The translations under genes were made by a program, and so were the position numbers. From an uncultured Eubacteriales bacterium (GTDB lineage Bacteria; Bacillota; Clostridia; Oscillospirales; Oscillospiraceae), in contig URPI01000006.1 in the NCBI GenBank assembly GCA_900549705.1, positions 1 through 29,384 of the forward strand: a stretch of 29,384 nucleotides of DNA. The letters run 5' to 3'. This document shows positions 1-7,859 of the stretch, piece after piece (positions within the stretch are counted from its first letter, which is position 1; every line of letters starts with the position of its first letter). The notes under the pieces were generated by a model. The model saw only the letters and a program-made list of their open reading frames with translations. It had not been told where the DNA came from and did no database searches.

Positions 1-1
1 C

Positions 2-220
2 CACCGGGATTGCTGCGGCGAGACCGGCATCATCGAGGTGCTGCAGGCTTACCACGACAACGGCTGGGAGGGCTACATCCGCCCCGACCATGGCCGTCAG
101 CTGTGGGAGGAAGGCCCCGGCGTTTGCCGCCCCGGCTATGGCAAATATGACCGCGCCCTGGGCGTTCAGTATATGCTGGGCGTTTGGGATTTGCTGGACA
201 GACTGGATGAAGAAAAATAA
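2..220 (+). CDS. uxuA: Mannonate dehydratase, C-terminal fragment
   Basis: Only the last 72 codons are inside the window; the gene begins upstream. The tail reads through a GYIRPDHGR stretch, then PGYGKYDRALG and a final leucine-rich helix (GVWDLLDRL), which is the conserved C-terminus of mannonate dehydratase. This cytoplasmic enzyme converts D-mannonate to 2-keto-3-deoxygluconate in glucuronate/fructuronate breakdown. The gene directly downstream, 21 bases away, encodes a fructuronate-reductase-type enzyme that would make its substrate, so the two form one operon (inference from spacing and shared direction). The active site lies outside the window and cannot be checked. Confidence 0.86.
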   Translation, partial: HRDCCGETGIIEVLQAYHDNGWEGYIRPDHGRQLWEEGPGVCRPGYGKYDRALGVQYMLGVWDLLDRLDEEK

Positions 221-241
221 TCTATCAGGAGGAAAATAAAC

Positions 242-1822
242 ATGAAACTTTCTGAAATCAAAAACGGAATTTCCCCCGAGTGGGCAGAAAAGGGCTACGA
301 GTTGCCCCAATTTGACATTGAAGCAGTTCGTGCAAAGACCCACGAGCAGCCCACCTGGGTTCACTTCGGCGCAGGCAACATCTTCCGTGCCTTCCCCGCT
401 GCCATTCTCAACGAGGCTCTGAACTCCGGCAAGTATGACCGGGGCGTGATTGTGGCAGAGAGCTTTGACTATGAGATTATCGACAAGGCCTACCAGCCCT
501 ATGACAACCTGTCCCTGCTGGTGTCCCTGAAGTCCACCGGATCCATCGAGAAGAAGGTCATTGCTTCCGTTACCGAGAGCCTGAAGGCCGACTATCAGTT
601 TGAGGACTGGAAGCGCCTGGTGGAGATTTTCCAGAATCCCTCCTTGCAGATGATTTCCTTCACCATCACCGAAAAGGGCTACGGCGTGAATCCCGCCGAC
701 CTGGAGCGGGGTCTGACCCCCGTGCTGGCCATGGGCAAGGTTGCCGCTCTGATGCTGGAGCGCTTCAAGGCAGGTAAGCTCCCCCTGACCATCCAGTCCA
801 TGGATAACTGCTCTCACAACGGCGACAAGGTCAAGGCCGGTGTGATGCAGTATGTCAACAAGTGGGTGGAAACCGGTCTGGCTCCCGCCGACTTCCTCAA
901 GTATATGCAGGATGAGACCAAGGTGACTTTCCCCTGGTCCATGATTGATAAGATTACCCCCCGCCCCCACGAGAAGGTACAGCAGATGCTGGCTGCCGAC
1001 GGCTTTGAGGATAACTACACCCTGCAAACCGAGAAGCATACCTTCACCGCTCCCTTCGTCAACGCCGAGGAGACCCAGTACCTGGTCATTGAGGATCACT
1101 ACACCAACGGTCGTCCTCCCCTGGAACTGGGCGGCGTGCTGTATACCGACCGCAAGACCGTTGACATGGTAGAAACCATGAAGGTTACCACCTGCCTCAA
1201 CCCCCTGCACACCGCCATGTCCATCTATGGCTGTATGCTGGGTTACACCCTGATTTCTGCCGAAATGGCTGACCACGATATCCGCAGCTTCATTCAGAAG
1301 ATTGGCTACATCGAGGCCATGCCCGTGGTGACCGACCCCGGCGTGCTGAACCCCTATGAGTTCATCGGTGCCGTTCTGAACCGCCGTCTGCCCAACCCCT
1401 TCATGCCCGATGCACCCCAGCGTATCGCCATGGATACCAGCCAGAAGCTGGCAATCCGCTTTGGTGAGACCCTGCGTAAGTATCAGGAGCGGGGGCTGGA
1501 CAAGTCCAACCTGGTGCTGATTCCCCTGACTCTGGCTGGCTATGCCCGCTATCTGCGGGGCATCGATGATGCCGGCAATGCCTTTGAGCCCTCTCCCGAT
1601 CCGCTGCTGGCAGAGCTTCAGGCCATCGTTGCCGGTCTGGAAGTGAAGGAAGGGGAGCAGGACTTCAGCTGCCTGCACACCCTGTTTGCCCGTACCGATG
1701 TGTTCGGCGTTGACCTGTATGCCATGGGTCTGGGCGAGCAGATTGAGGGTATGACCAAGGAGCTGTACGCCGGTCCCGGTGCTGTCCGCCGTACCCTGCA
1801 CAAGTATGTAGAGGCCAGATAA
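242..1822 (+). CDS. uxuB: Fructuronate reductase / mannitol dehydrogenase family oxidoreductase
   Basis: A 526-residue member of the long-chain polyol dehydrogenase/reductase family, expected to interconvert D-fructuronate and D-mannonate with NAD(H) in the cytoplasm. The N-terminal part carries the nucleotide-binding motif VHFGAGNIFRAF (about residues 40-51). A family-type catalytic cluster is visible as K314...N320..H323 within MKVTTCLNPLH; the K-to-N spacing is one residue longer than in classical mannitol dehydrogenases. TITEKGYG and DNCSHNGD are further conserved family stretches. The start is set by a perfect AGGAGG at 227-232, nine bases before the ATG. It follows a mannonate dehydratase tail, which favours fructuronate reductase over mannitol dehydrogenase. 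The exact polyol or uronate substrate is inferred from that neighbour. Confidence 0.85.
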   Translation: MKLSEIKNGISPEWAEKGYELPQFDIEAVRAKTHEQPTWVHFGAGNIFRAFPAAILNEALNSGKYDRGVIVAESFDYEIIDKAYQPYDNLSLLVSLKSTGSIEKKVIASVTESLKADYQFEDWKRLVEIFQNPSLQMISFTITEKGYGVNPADLERGLTPVLAMGKVAALMLERFKAGKLPLTIQSMDNCSHNGDKVKAGVMQYVNKWVETGLAPADFLKYMQDETKVTFPWSMIDKITPRPHEKVQQMLAADGFEDNYTLQTEKHTFTAPFVNAEETQYLVIEDHYTNGRPPLELGGVLYTDRKTVDMVETMKVTTCLNPLHTAMSIYGCMLGYTLISAEMADHDIRSFIQKIGYIEAMPVVTDPGVLNPYEFIGAVLNRRLPNPFMPDAPQRIAMDTSQKLAIRFGETLRKYQERGLDKSNLVLIPLTLAGYARYLRGIDDAGNAFEPSPDPLLAELQAIVAGLEVKEGEQDFSCLHTLFARTDVFGVDLYAMGLGEQIEGMTKELYAGPGAVRRTLHKYVEAR

Positions 1823-1838
1823 TTTATCGTTTTCCCTT

Positions 1839-1872
1839 GAGGGCTGCCCAACCGGGCAGCCCTCCATTTTTT
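1839..1872 (+). terminator. Intrinsic terminator of the uxu operon
   Basis: A perfect 11 bp stem (GAGGGCTGCCC at 1839-1849 with GGGCAGCCCTC at 1854-1864) closes a four-base AACC loop and is followed by CATTTTTT. It lies 17 bases after the uxuB stop codon. Confidence 0.92.
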
Positions 1873-1924
1873 AGGGTCAGCTGCGGGCCGCCAACCTGGC
1901 GACCACTACGAGTGCGAGGAAATC

Positions 1925-1962
1925 AAAAAATGGGATTGCTTGTGACGGCAATCCCATTTTTT
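1925..1962 (-). terminator. Terminator, probably bidirectional, mainly for the LysR gene
   Basis: AAAAAATGGGATTGC at 1925-1939 pairs perfectly with GCAATCCCATTTTTT at 1948-1962 around an eight-base loop. The stem is flanked by A-runs and T-runs on both sides, so it can work in either direction. It sits 16 bases past the stop of the minus-strand LysR gene and is a second stop for read-through from uxuB. Confidence 0.88.
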
Positions 1963-1978
1963 ACAGTCCATATAAAGA

Positions 1979-2872
1979 TTATCCCAGCTGAAATTCCTTT
2001 TCCACGCAGTATTTCAGCACCGCGTCAATCTGGGGGGAAATCCACTTGTCCCGATGGTGCAGCAGCTGCTTCCAGATGGTCACCTGAATTTCCGGAATGT
2101 TCAGGTACACCAGCTTCCCCTCGTCCCTTGCCTGAGCAGTGACGAAGTCTGGCAGGAAGGAGACACCGATGCCCTTCTGCACCATGCTGCAAATCAGGTG
2201 GGGATTGCCGATTTCCAGCACCGGAATGATTTCCAGGGAACGCTGTGCCAGCTGCTCATCCAAAAAGCGCCGGTAGCTCATGCCTTTTTCGGTGAGGATG
2301 AAGGGCTGCTTTACCAGATCCGCAAGGGAAATCTTTTTCCGGGCGGCCAGGGGAGAGGCGGCGGACACCACAAAATGGTTTTCCACCTGTTCCTCCCTGA
2401 CGATGACATACTCTGTATTGTAGATGTGGCTTTCCAGGGTCAAAATGGCATCCACTTCGTTGTGGTCCAGCAGCCGGAACATTTCTTCCGTGCCGCCGGA
2501 GACAATTTTCAGACTGGTGCCAGGGTTGCGGCGCATGAAATCCTGAAAATTGTCCTCCAGCAGAGAGTTGCACAGGGAGTCCGCCATGGCAATCCGTACC
2601 CGCACGGCGCGGGCGCTGTCCGATTGCAGATTGTGTTTCAGTTCGGCGGTCATTTTGGAAATCTGCTGAGCGTAGGCCAGTACCTCCCGCCCCTTGTCGG
2701 TGAGCACCACCGTGCGGTTGATGCGCTCAAACAGGGGGAAGTCCAGCTCATCTTCCAACTGACGGATTTGGAAGGAAATGGTGGATTGGGAACACCCCAG
2801 TACCTGCCCTGCCTTGGTAAAGCTGCCCAGCTGGGCAACGTGAATGAATGTGGTGAGATTTTTTAGATCCAT
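1979..2872 (-). CDS. LysR family transcriptional regulator
   Basis: A 297-residue LysR-type regulator. The first 60 residues form the winged helix-turn-helix: MDLKNLTTFIHVAQLGSFT, then the recognition region GCSQSTISFQIRQLE and wing LFERINRTVVLT. The rest is the periplasmic-binding-protein-like effector domain (about residues 90-295). A longer frame extends upstream to 2986, but the ATG at 2872 is preferred because it matches the family N-terminus and is preceded by AAGGAG about six bases upstream. The gene converges on uxuB and follows an inverted-repeat element that forms its upstream region; I see no convincing -35/-10 pair there. The effector and target are unknown. Convergent uxuB or upstream sdaA are candidate targets, but nothing in the sequence proves it. 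Confidence 0.9.
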   Translation of the reverse strand: MDLKNLTTFIHVAQLGSFTKAGQVLGCSQSTISFQIRQLEDELDFPLFERINRTVVLTDKGREVLAYAQQISKMTAELKHNLQSDSARAVRVRIAMADSLCNSLLEDNFQDFMRRNPGTSLKIVSGGTEEMFRLLDHNEVDAILTLESHIYNTEYVIVREEQVENHFVVSAASPLAARKKISLADLVKQPFILTEKGMSYRRFLDEQLAQRSLEIIPVLEIGNPHLICSMVQKGIGVSFLPDFVTAQARDEGKLVYLNIPEIQVTIWKQLLHHRDKWISPQIDAVLKYCVEKEFQLG

Positions 2873-2903
2873 GCGGTCTCCTTCATCGGATGTTGTGCTC
2901 CAT

Positions 2904-3044
2904 CCGTAGGGGCGGCTACTAGCCGCCCGCCAGCTGACGGGACAGAGTGTTTGACTGAATTGGTACAGGGTTGGATGCTGTACCATTCAATGAGCTGCTA
3001 TCGAAAAATCCTTATGTTACGGGCACCTGCAGCCGTCCCTACGG
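2904..3044. repeat. Inverted-repeat (MITE/REP-like) intergenic element
   Basis: CCGTAGGGGCGGCT at 2904-2917 is matched with one mismatch in inverted orientation by AGCCGTCCCTACGG at 3031-3044, bounding about 141 bases. Two further hairpins lie inside. One is GGGCGGCT/AGCCGCCC with a three-base ACT loop at 2910-2928. The other is TGGTACAG (2961-2968) against CTGTACCA (2978-2985), extended by GAAT/ATTC with one bulged base. No target-site duplication is evident. A related GTAGGGGCGGC motif recurs near 6050. The element contains no plausible gene and forms the leader region of the LysR gene. Confidence 0.6.
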
Positions 3045-3128
3045 TTGACGTGTGAAAAATGGCTTTTGAGCGGTAATGAATCGGGGAGGTTCAGAAACCA
3101 ATGGATTCGTACCGGGTTCGCAGCGTCA

Positions 3129-4355
3129 TTATCTGACGGCGTTGCCGTTCTGTCTCCGGGCATACAGCCTTGCCAGGCCGCCCTCACTGGTTTCCCGGAA
3201 GCGGGTGCTGAGATTGATGCCGGTTTCGTGCATGGCACGGCACACCATGTCATAGCTGATGTTCCGGGAGCCGGTGAGGAAATAGCTCAGGTTGCAGGCG
3301 TTCATGGCACGCATAGCGGCAACGGCGTTGCGCTCAATGCAGGGAATTTGCACCAGTCCGCAGATGGGGTCACAGGTCAGACCCAGGTGATGTTCCATGG
3401 CAACCTCGGCGGCGTATTCCACCTGGTCGAGATTCTGGTTGTACAGCTCTGCCAGAGCGGCAGCCGCCATGGAGCAAGCAGTGCCGATTTCTGCCTGACA
3501 GCCGCATTCCGCGCCGGAAATAGAGGCGTTGCTCTTGGTCAGGTTGCCAATCACGCCTGCCGTTGCCAGTCCCCGGCAAATCTGCTCGTCTGTAAAGCCT
3601 CGGGTCACCTGGGCATATTTCAGCACGGCGGGCACCACGCCGCAGGCACCGCAGGTGGGAGCGGTGACGATGGTGCCGTTGTCTGCGTTCTGCTCTGCCA
3701 CGGCATAGGCAAAGGCGGCAATCTGCTGAAATTCGTTCAGTGCCGGAATGTCGGCATCCGGTGTTTGCTCATACAGAAATTTAGCCTTCCGCTGCACGTT
3801 CAGCCCGCCGGGCAGCACGCCGGAGGCAGACAGTCCCTCGTCAATGGAGCGCTTCATGACCTGCCATACTTCCATTAAAAAGTCCCAGATTTCCGGCCCC
3901 TCGTTCAGCTCCACATAGTCGCTGAGGGTGTGGATATAACGCCACTTGCAGAAATCAGCAATCTCCGCAAAGGAATGCTCCACATAAATTTCCTCCCGGT
4001 CATCGTCCTTCCGACCGGGAATGCGGATGTCACCGCCGCCGATGGATTCCACCCGCAGCTGTGCCAGCTCACAGCCGTCCTTCAGGGCAATGAAATCCAG
4101 GGTGTTGGGATGGGAATTCGGCAGCTGCTCCTCGGAAAAAACGATTTCAGCGGGCAGGGGAGCCAGAGTCTCCCGCAGCACCCGATCGGTGCCGTGACCG
4201 ATGCCGGTCTTGCTCAGAGAGCCATAGAGAATTACCCGAAAGGCATCTGCCTCCGGGTGCTCAGACCGGAACAGCTTTGCCGCCCGCTCCGGCCCCATGG
4301 TGTGGGAGGAGCTGGGGCCTTTGCCGATTTTATAAATCTCACGAATGGATTTCAT
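3129..4355 (-). CDS. sdaA: L-serine ammonia-lyase (L-serine dehydratase), iron-sulfur, single chain
   Basis: A 408-residue enzyme that deaminates L-serine to pyruvate and ammonia in the cytoplasm, using an oxygen-labile [4Fe-4S] cluster. The N-terminal beta-type domain opens with IGKGPSSSHTMGP (SSSHT at residues 15-19). The C-terminal alpha-type domain contains PTCGACGVVPAVL, GAECGCQAEIGTACSMAAA and DPICGLVQIPCIERN, which supply the conserved cysteines and substrate loop. Both domains are in one polypeptide, as in E. coli SdaA and unlike the split SdaAA/SdaAB enzyme of Bacillus. It is slightly shorter than the about 450-residue E. coli form. A GAGGTG ribosome site precedes the ATG and a strong promoter sits 31 bases upstream. 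No clear terminator follows; the inverted-repeat element at 2904-3044 lies beyond its end. Confidence 0.94.
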   Translation of the reverse strand: MKSIREIYKIGKGPSSSHTMGPERAAKLFRSEHPEADAFRVILYGSLSKTGIGHGTDRVLRETLAPLPAEIVFSEEQLPNSHPNTLDFIALKDGCELAQLRVESIGGGDIRIPGRKDDDREEIYVEHSFAEIADFCKWRYIHTLSDYVELNEGPEIWDFLMEVWQVMKRSIDEGLSASGVLPGGLNVQRKAKFLYEQTPDADIPALNEFQQIAAFAYAVAEQNADNGTIVTAPTCGACGVVPAVLKYAQVTRGFTDEQICRGLATAGVIGNLTKSNASISGAECGCQAEIGTACSMAAAALAELYNQNLDQVEYAAEVAMEHHLGLTCDPICGLVQIPCIERNAVAAMRAMNACNLSYFLTGSRNISYDMVCRAMHETGINLSTRFRETSEGGLARLYARRQNGNAVR

Positions 4356-4385
4356 AGCGCACCTCTTTTAGCATTTGTTTTTCAT

Positions 4386-4414
4386 ATAGTAACACGAATT
4401 GATGAAAAGTGCAA
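4386..4414 (-). promoter_or_regulatory. Sigma-A type promoter of sdaA
   Basis: Read on the minus strand: TTGCAC (-35, 4409-4414), a 17 bp spacer, then TACTAT (-10, 4386-4391), ending 31 bases before the sdaA start codon. Confidence 0.78.
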
Positions 4415-4465
4415 GGCGGGGAAAGGCTGCAATGGAATTTTGCCGGATTTTCCTTTTTATAATAC

Positions 4466-4495
4466 TGTACAAACCCTTGACAGCTATGGTATAAT
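4466..4495 (+). promoter_or_regulatory. Promoter of proS with extended -10
   Basis: TATAAT at 4490-4495 is preceded by TG at 4487-4488, giving an extended -10 (TGGTATAAT). A weak -35 (TGTACA, 4466-4471) lies 18 bp upstream. It is divergent from the sdaA promoter. The transcript leader would be about 55 bases and contains only a small AAACCC/GGGTTT hairpin (4518-4536); this is too short for a T-box. Confidence 0.7.
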
Positions 4496-4558
4496 ACATT
4501 GAAATAAGTTATTTTTGAAACCCGCACTGTGGGTTTTGCAATACCGGGAGGAAAGAAA

Positions 4559-5995
4559 ATGGCCAAAGATAAAAAGGTTGAGCAGATTACCGATATGGAG
4601 GTGGATTTTGCCCAGTGGTTCACCGATGTGTGCAAGAAGGCACAGCTGATTGACTACACTTCCATGAAGGGCATCTTTGTTTATCGCCCCTATGGTTATG
4701 CCATCTGGGAGAATATGCAGCATATTATGGATGCAGAATTTAAAAAGGTGGGCGTTCAGAATGTGTATATGCCCATGCTGATTCCTGAGAGCCTGCTGCA
4801 AAAGGAGAAAGACCATGTGGAGGGCTTCGCTCCCGAGTGCGCCTGGGTGACCATGGGCGGCAACGAGAAGCTGGAGGAGCGCTACTGCATCCGTCCCACT
4901 TCCGAGACACTGTTCTGCGACCACTTCGCCCAGGTGATTCAGTCCCACCGTGACCTGCCCATGAAGTATAACCAGTGGTGCAGCGTGCTGCGCTGGGAGA
5001 AAACCAGTCGCCCCTTCCTGCGCCACCGGGAGTTTTTGTGGCAGGAAGGGCACACCATGCACGCCACCGCCGAGGAGGCCAAGGCGTTCACGGAGCAGAT
5101 GCTGAATCTGTATGCCGATTTCTGCGAAAATGTGCTGGCTATGCCGGTCACCCGCGGCCAGAAGACCGATAAGGAGAAGTTCAACGGTGCTGAGGCAACC
5201 TATACCGTGGAGTGCATGATGCACGACCGCAAGGCACTCCAGGCCGGTACTTCCCACTATTTCGGTGACGGCTTTGCAAAGGCCTTTGACATTACCTTCA
5301 CCGATAAGAACAACCAGCGCACCAACCCCTTCCAGACTTCCTGGGGTGTTTCCACCCGGCTGATTGGCGGCATCATCATGACCCACGGCGACAACAATGG
5401 TCTGGTGCTGCCCCCCAAGGTTGCACCCATCCAGATTGTGATTCTGCCTGTTGCCCAGCACAAGCCCGGCGTTCTGGAAGCGGCGGCGCGGCTGAAAGAG
5501 CGTCTGGTGAACGCCGGATTCCGGGTGAAGGTGGACGATTCCGATAACTCCATGGGCTGGAAGTGCGCCGAGTACGAGATGAAGGGTGTGCCTCTGCGGG
5601 TGGAATGCGGTCCCCGTGACCTGGAAAACAACCAGTGTGTGCTGGTGCGCCGTACCGACCGGGAGAAGGTTGTGGTCAGCCTGGACGAGCTGGAGGCAGC
5701 CGCCAAGGAACAGCTGGAGCTGGTTCAGAAGGGAATGTACGAGCGTGCAAAAAAGAATCTGGACGACCATATCTATGAAGCTCATAGTCTGGAAGAAGCC
5801 AAAGAACTGCAAGAGAAGAACGGCGGCTTTGTCAAGACCATGTGGTGCGGAGACCTGGCTTGTGAGCTGAAGATGAAGGAAGTGGCAGGGATGTCCTCCC
5901 GCTGCATCCCCTTCCAGCAGGAGCACCTGGGCGACGTGTGCGCCTGCTGCGGCAAGCCCGCCAATAAGATGGTCTACTGGGGCATTGCATACTAA
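4559..5995 (+). CDS. proS: Prolyl-tRNA synthetase, archaeal/eukaryotic-type (ProS type 3)
   Basis: A 478-residue class II aminoacyl-tRNA synthetase that charges tRNA-Pro in the cytoplasm. Visible hallmarks are VYRPYGYAIWE near the N-terminus, RPTSET, the motif-2 region RWEKTSRPFLRHREFLWQEGH and the motif-3 region GVSTRLIGGIIMTHGD followed by GLVLPPKVAP. The anticodon-binding domain comes next, and the C-terminal zinc-type domain ends in CCGKPANKMVYWGIAY. The bacterial-type editing insertion between motifs 2 and 3 is absent, so this is the shorter archaeal-like form found in many Clostridia. The ATG at 4559 is chosen over one 30 bases upstream because GGGAGG at 4546-4551 is correctly placed for it. 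It is a single-gene transcription unit, divergent from sdaA. Confidence 0.96.
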   Translation: MAKDKKVEQITDMEVDFAQWFTDVCKKAQLIDYTSMKGIFVYRPYGYAIWENMQHIMDAEFKKVGVQNVYMPMLIPESLLQKEKDHVEGFAPECAWVTMGGNEKLEERYCIRPTSETLFCDHFAQVIQSHRDLPMKYNQWCSVLRWEKTSRPFLRHREFLWQEGHTMHATAEEAKAFTEQMLNLYADFCENVLAMPVTRGQKTDKEKFNGAEATYTVECMMHDRKALQAGTSHYFGDGFAKAFDITFTDKNNQRTNPFQTSWGVSTRLIGGIIMTHGDNNGLVLPPKVAPIQIVILPVAQHKPGVLEAAARLKERLVNAGFRVKVDDSDNSMGWKCAEYEMKGVPLRVECGPRDLENNQCVLVRRTDREKVVVSLDELEAAAKEQLELVQKGMYERAKKNLDDHIYEAHSLEEAKELQEKNGGFVKTMWCGDLACELKMKEVAGMSSRCIPFQQEHLGDVCACCGKPANKMVYWGIAY

Positions 5996-6007
5996 AATAA
6001 GTCAGAA

Positions 6008-6040
6008 AGACAGAGACGGAGTTTTATGCCGCCTCTGTCT
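6008..6040 (+). terminator. Weak candidate terminator after proS
   Basis: AGACAGAG (6008-6015) pairs with CTCTGTCT (6033-6040). One mismatch (A6016/C6032) separates this from CGG/CCG pairing inside, around a TTTTAT-containing loop. It follows the proS stop by 12 bases but lacks a clean T-run (TCGCATTCTG follows), so termination efficiency is uncertain. Confidence 0.45.
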
Positions 6041-6047
6041 TCGCATT

Positions 6048-6150
6048 CTGTAGGGGCGGCGGATTAGAAAACGCCCTGTAGGGGGTGTGCTGCTCAACAA
6101 GGTGCTTCCTGAAATCCGGGGCTGCGGGCGACGATCGGCCGCCCCTGTGG
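6048..6150. repeat. Degenerate GTAGGGGCGGC inverted-repeat element
   Basis: CTGTAGGGGCGGC at 6048-6060 is matched by a degraded inverted copy, GCCGCCCCTGT at 6138-6148. A second partial direct copy, CTGTAGGGGG, lies at 6076-6085. The same terminal motif bounds the element at 2904-3044. With flanking sequence it fills the roughly 400-base non-coding gap between proS and gdhA; from about 6151 to 6270 I see only AT-rich leader DNA. Confidence 0.5.
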
Positions 6151-6270
6151 TCTGCCGGGCGGCTTGCATAACAATCTGTATAGTATTACAAAAACAATGC
6201 CGAAACCTGCTGCGGTTGTGGAGATTTTGAACCATTCTGCAAGTTGAAATAAAAAACTTGCAAAAAATGA

Positions 6271-6299
6271 TTGCATTGTAAGGAGATTTCTGGTACAAT
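6271..6299 (+). promoter_or_regulatory. Promoter of gdhA
   Basis: TTGCAT (6271-6276), a 17 bp spacer, and TACAAT (6294-6299) preceded by TGG, so it is also an extended -10. It implies a leader of about 90 bases before the gdhA start codon. Confidence 0.78.
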
Positions 6300-6394
6300 G
6301 ACCATTGTTAATACGCAGATGAAGAACATTTGTGTTTCGTATGTGCAATGTTTTCCTGCCGAATAAACGAAGAGTACAAAGGAGTGCTTGAACC

Positions 6395-7729
6395 ATGAGC
6401 TATGTTAATGAAGTGCTGGAGCGCGTAAAGAAGCAGAATCCCAATCAGCCTGAATTTATCCAGGCTGTCACCGAGGTTCTGGAATCTCTTTCCGCCGTCA
6501 TTGAAAAGAACGAGGATGCCTTTCGGAAAAATGCGTTGCTGGAACGGCTGACTACCCCTGAGCGTGTCGTTTTGTTCCGGGTGCCCTGGATAGATGACCA
6601 GGGGCAGGTGCAGGTCAACAACGGCTACCGTGTCCAGTTCAACAGCGCCATTGGACCCTACAAGGGCGGCTTGCGGTTCCATCCCAGCGTCAACCTGAGC
6701 ATTCTCAAGTTCCTGGGCTTTGAGCAGACCTTTAAGAATTCCCTCACCGGTCTGCCCATCGGCGGCGGCAAGGGCGGTGCAGACTTCGACCCCAAGGGCA
6801 AGTCCGACCGGGAGGTTATGGCCTTCTGCCAGAGCTTCATGACAGAGCTGTGCAAATATATCGGTGCGGATACCGATGTGCCCGCCGGTGACATCGGCGT
6901 AGGCGGCAGAGAGATTGGCTATCTGTTTGGCCAGTATAAGCGCATCCGCGACCTGTATGAAGGTGTGCTTACCGGCAAGGGGCTGAGCTACGGCGGCTCC
7001 CTGGCGCGTACCCAGGCTACCGGCTATGGCCTATTGTACCTGACCGATGAAATGCTCCGCTGCAACGGTCACGACCTCAAGGGCAAGACCGTGGCGGTAT
7101 CCGGTGCCGGCAACGTGGCAACCTATGCCATTGAAAAGGCATGGCAGCTGGGCGCAAAGCCGGTGACTTGCAGCGACTCCACCGGCTGGGTGTATGACCC
7201 CGATGGCATCGACGTGACAACCTTGATTGAAGTGAAGCAGGTCAAGCGTGCCCGCCTGACCGAGTATGCCAAGGCGCGTCCCAACTCCGTTTACCATGAG
7301 GGCAAGGGCGTTTGGACCACCAAGTGCGATGTGGCGCTGCCCTGTGCCACCCAGAATGAGCTGAATCTGGAAGATGCCAAGACCCTGGTGGCGAACGGCT
7401 GCTTCGCCGTGGCGGAGGGTGCCAATATGCCCACCACCCTGGATGCCACCAAGTATTTCCAGGACAGCGGCATCCTGTTCTGCCCCGGCAAGGCCTCCAA
7501 CGCCGGCGGCGTGGCAACCTCCGCACTGGAGATGACCCAGAACTCTCAGCGCCTGAGCTGGACCTTTGAGGAAGTGGATGCCAAGTTGAAGGACATCATG
7601 GTGAACATCTTCCACAACATCGATGATGCCTCCAAGGCCTATGGCATGGAGGGCAACTATGTGGCCGGTGCCAATATCGCCGGTTTCCTGAAGGTTGCCG
7701 ATGCCATGAACGCCCAGGGCATTGTGTAA
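6395..7729 (+). CDS. gdhA: Glutamate dehydrogenase (NADP-type family)
   Basis: A 444-residue hexameric-type glutamate dehydrogenase, interconverting 2-oxoglutarate plus ammonia and glutamate in the cytoplasm. The catalytic domain contains GPYKGGLRFHPSVN (about 88-100) and the active-site PIGGGKGG, with catalytic lysine K126. GDIGVGGREIGYLFGQY follows. The nucleotide-binding domain shows the GAGNVA dinucleotide loop in VAVSGAGNVATYAIEKA, and the C-terminal part has CPGKASNAGGVATSALEM. The length and the NNGYRVQFNSAIGPYKGG signature match the biosynthetic NADP-dependent branch, but cofactor choice is an inference. The start is supported by AAAGGAG at 6378-6384. It is monocistronic, with its own promoter and a strong terminator. 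Confidence 0.96.
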   Translation: MSYVNEVLERVKKQNPNQPEFIQAVTEVLESLSAVIEKNEDAFRKNALLERLTTPERVVLFRVPWIDDQGQVQVNNGYRVQFNSAIGPYKGGLRFHPSVNLSILKFLGFEQTFKNSLTGLPIGGGKGGADFDPKGKSDREVMAFCQSFMTELCKYIGADTDVPAGDIGVGGREIGYLFGQYKRIRDLYEGVLTGKGLSYGGSLARTQATGYGLLYLTDEMLRCNGHDLKGKTVAVSGAGNVATYAIEKAWQLGAKPVTCSDSTGWVYDPDGIDVTTLIEVKQVKRARLTEYAKARPNSVYHEGKGVWTTKCDVALPCATQNELNLEDAKTLVANGCFAVAEGANMPTTLDATKYFQDSGILFCPGKASNAGGVATSALEMTQNSQRLSWTFEEVDAKLKDIMVNIFHNIDDASKAYGMEGNYVAGANIAGFLKVADAMNAQGIV

Positions 7730-7745
7730 TATTTGAATGAGCGCG

Positions 7746-7790
7746 CCCCGCAATGCTTGCTGTCAGGCATTGCGGGGCTGCTTATTTATT
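7746..7790 (+). terminator. Intrinsic terminator of gdhA
   Basis: A perfect 11 bp stem, CCCCGCAATGC (7746-7756) with GCATTGCGGGG (7767-7777), closes a ten-base loop and is followed by a T-rich tail (CTGCTTATTTATTTT). Confidence 0.9.
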
Positions 7791-7795
7791 TTGCC

Positions 7796-7823
7796 TTGCA
7801 AAATGGCATAAATTCGTTATAAT
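7796..7823 (+). promoter_or_regulatory. Promoter of thiI
   Basis: TTGCAA (7796-7801), a 16 bp spacer and a consensus TATAAT (7818-7823), 36 bases before the thiI ATG. It starts immediately beyond the gdhA terminator. Confidence 0.75.
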
Positions 7824-7859
7824 AGCCTTATTCAATCTATCATCTGAAAGGAATACCCC

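Noticed and set aside
1873..1924. Possible third copy of the GC-rich repeat between the two terminators after uxuB
   Set aside because: It contains GGGCCGCC and GGCGACCA-like pieces but lacks the GTAGGGGCGGC end, so there is not enough to call it.
4477..4495. TTGACA and TATAAT near proS as one promoter
   Set aside because: They are only 7 bases apart; the -10 is better explained as an extended -10 with a weak -35 at 4466.
4500..4558. T-box riboswitch upstream of proS
   Set aside because: The leader is under 60 bases, with no room for specifier loop, T-box sequence and terminator.
4484..5926. 480-codon open frame antisense to proS
   Set aside because: The opposite strand has full prolyl-tRNA synthetase motifs, while this frame is rich in H, L and Q with no recognisable domain; it is a codon-bias shadow.
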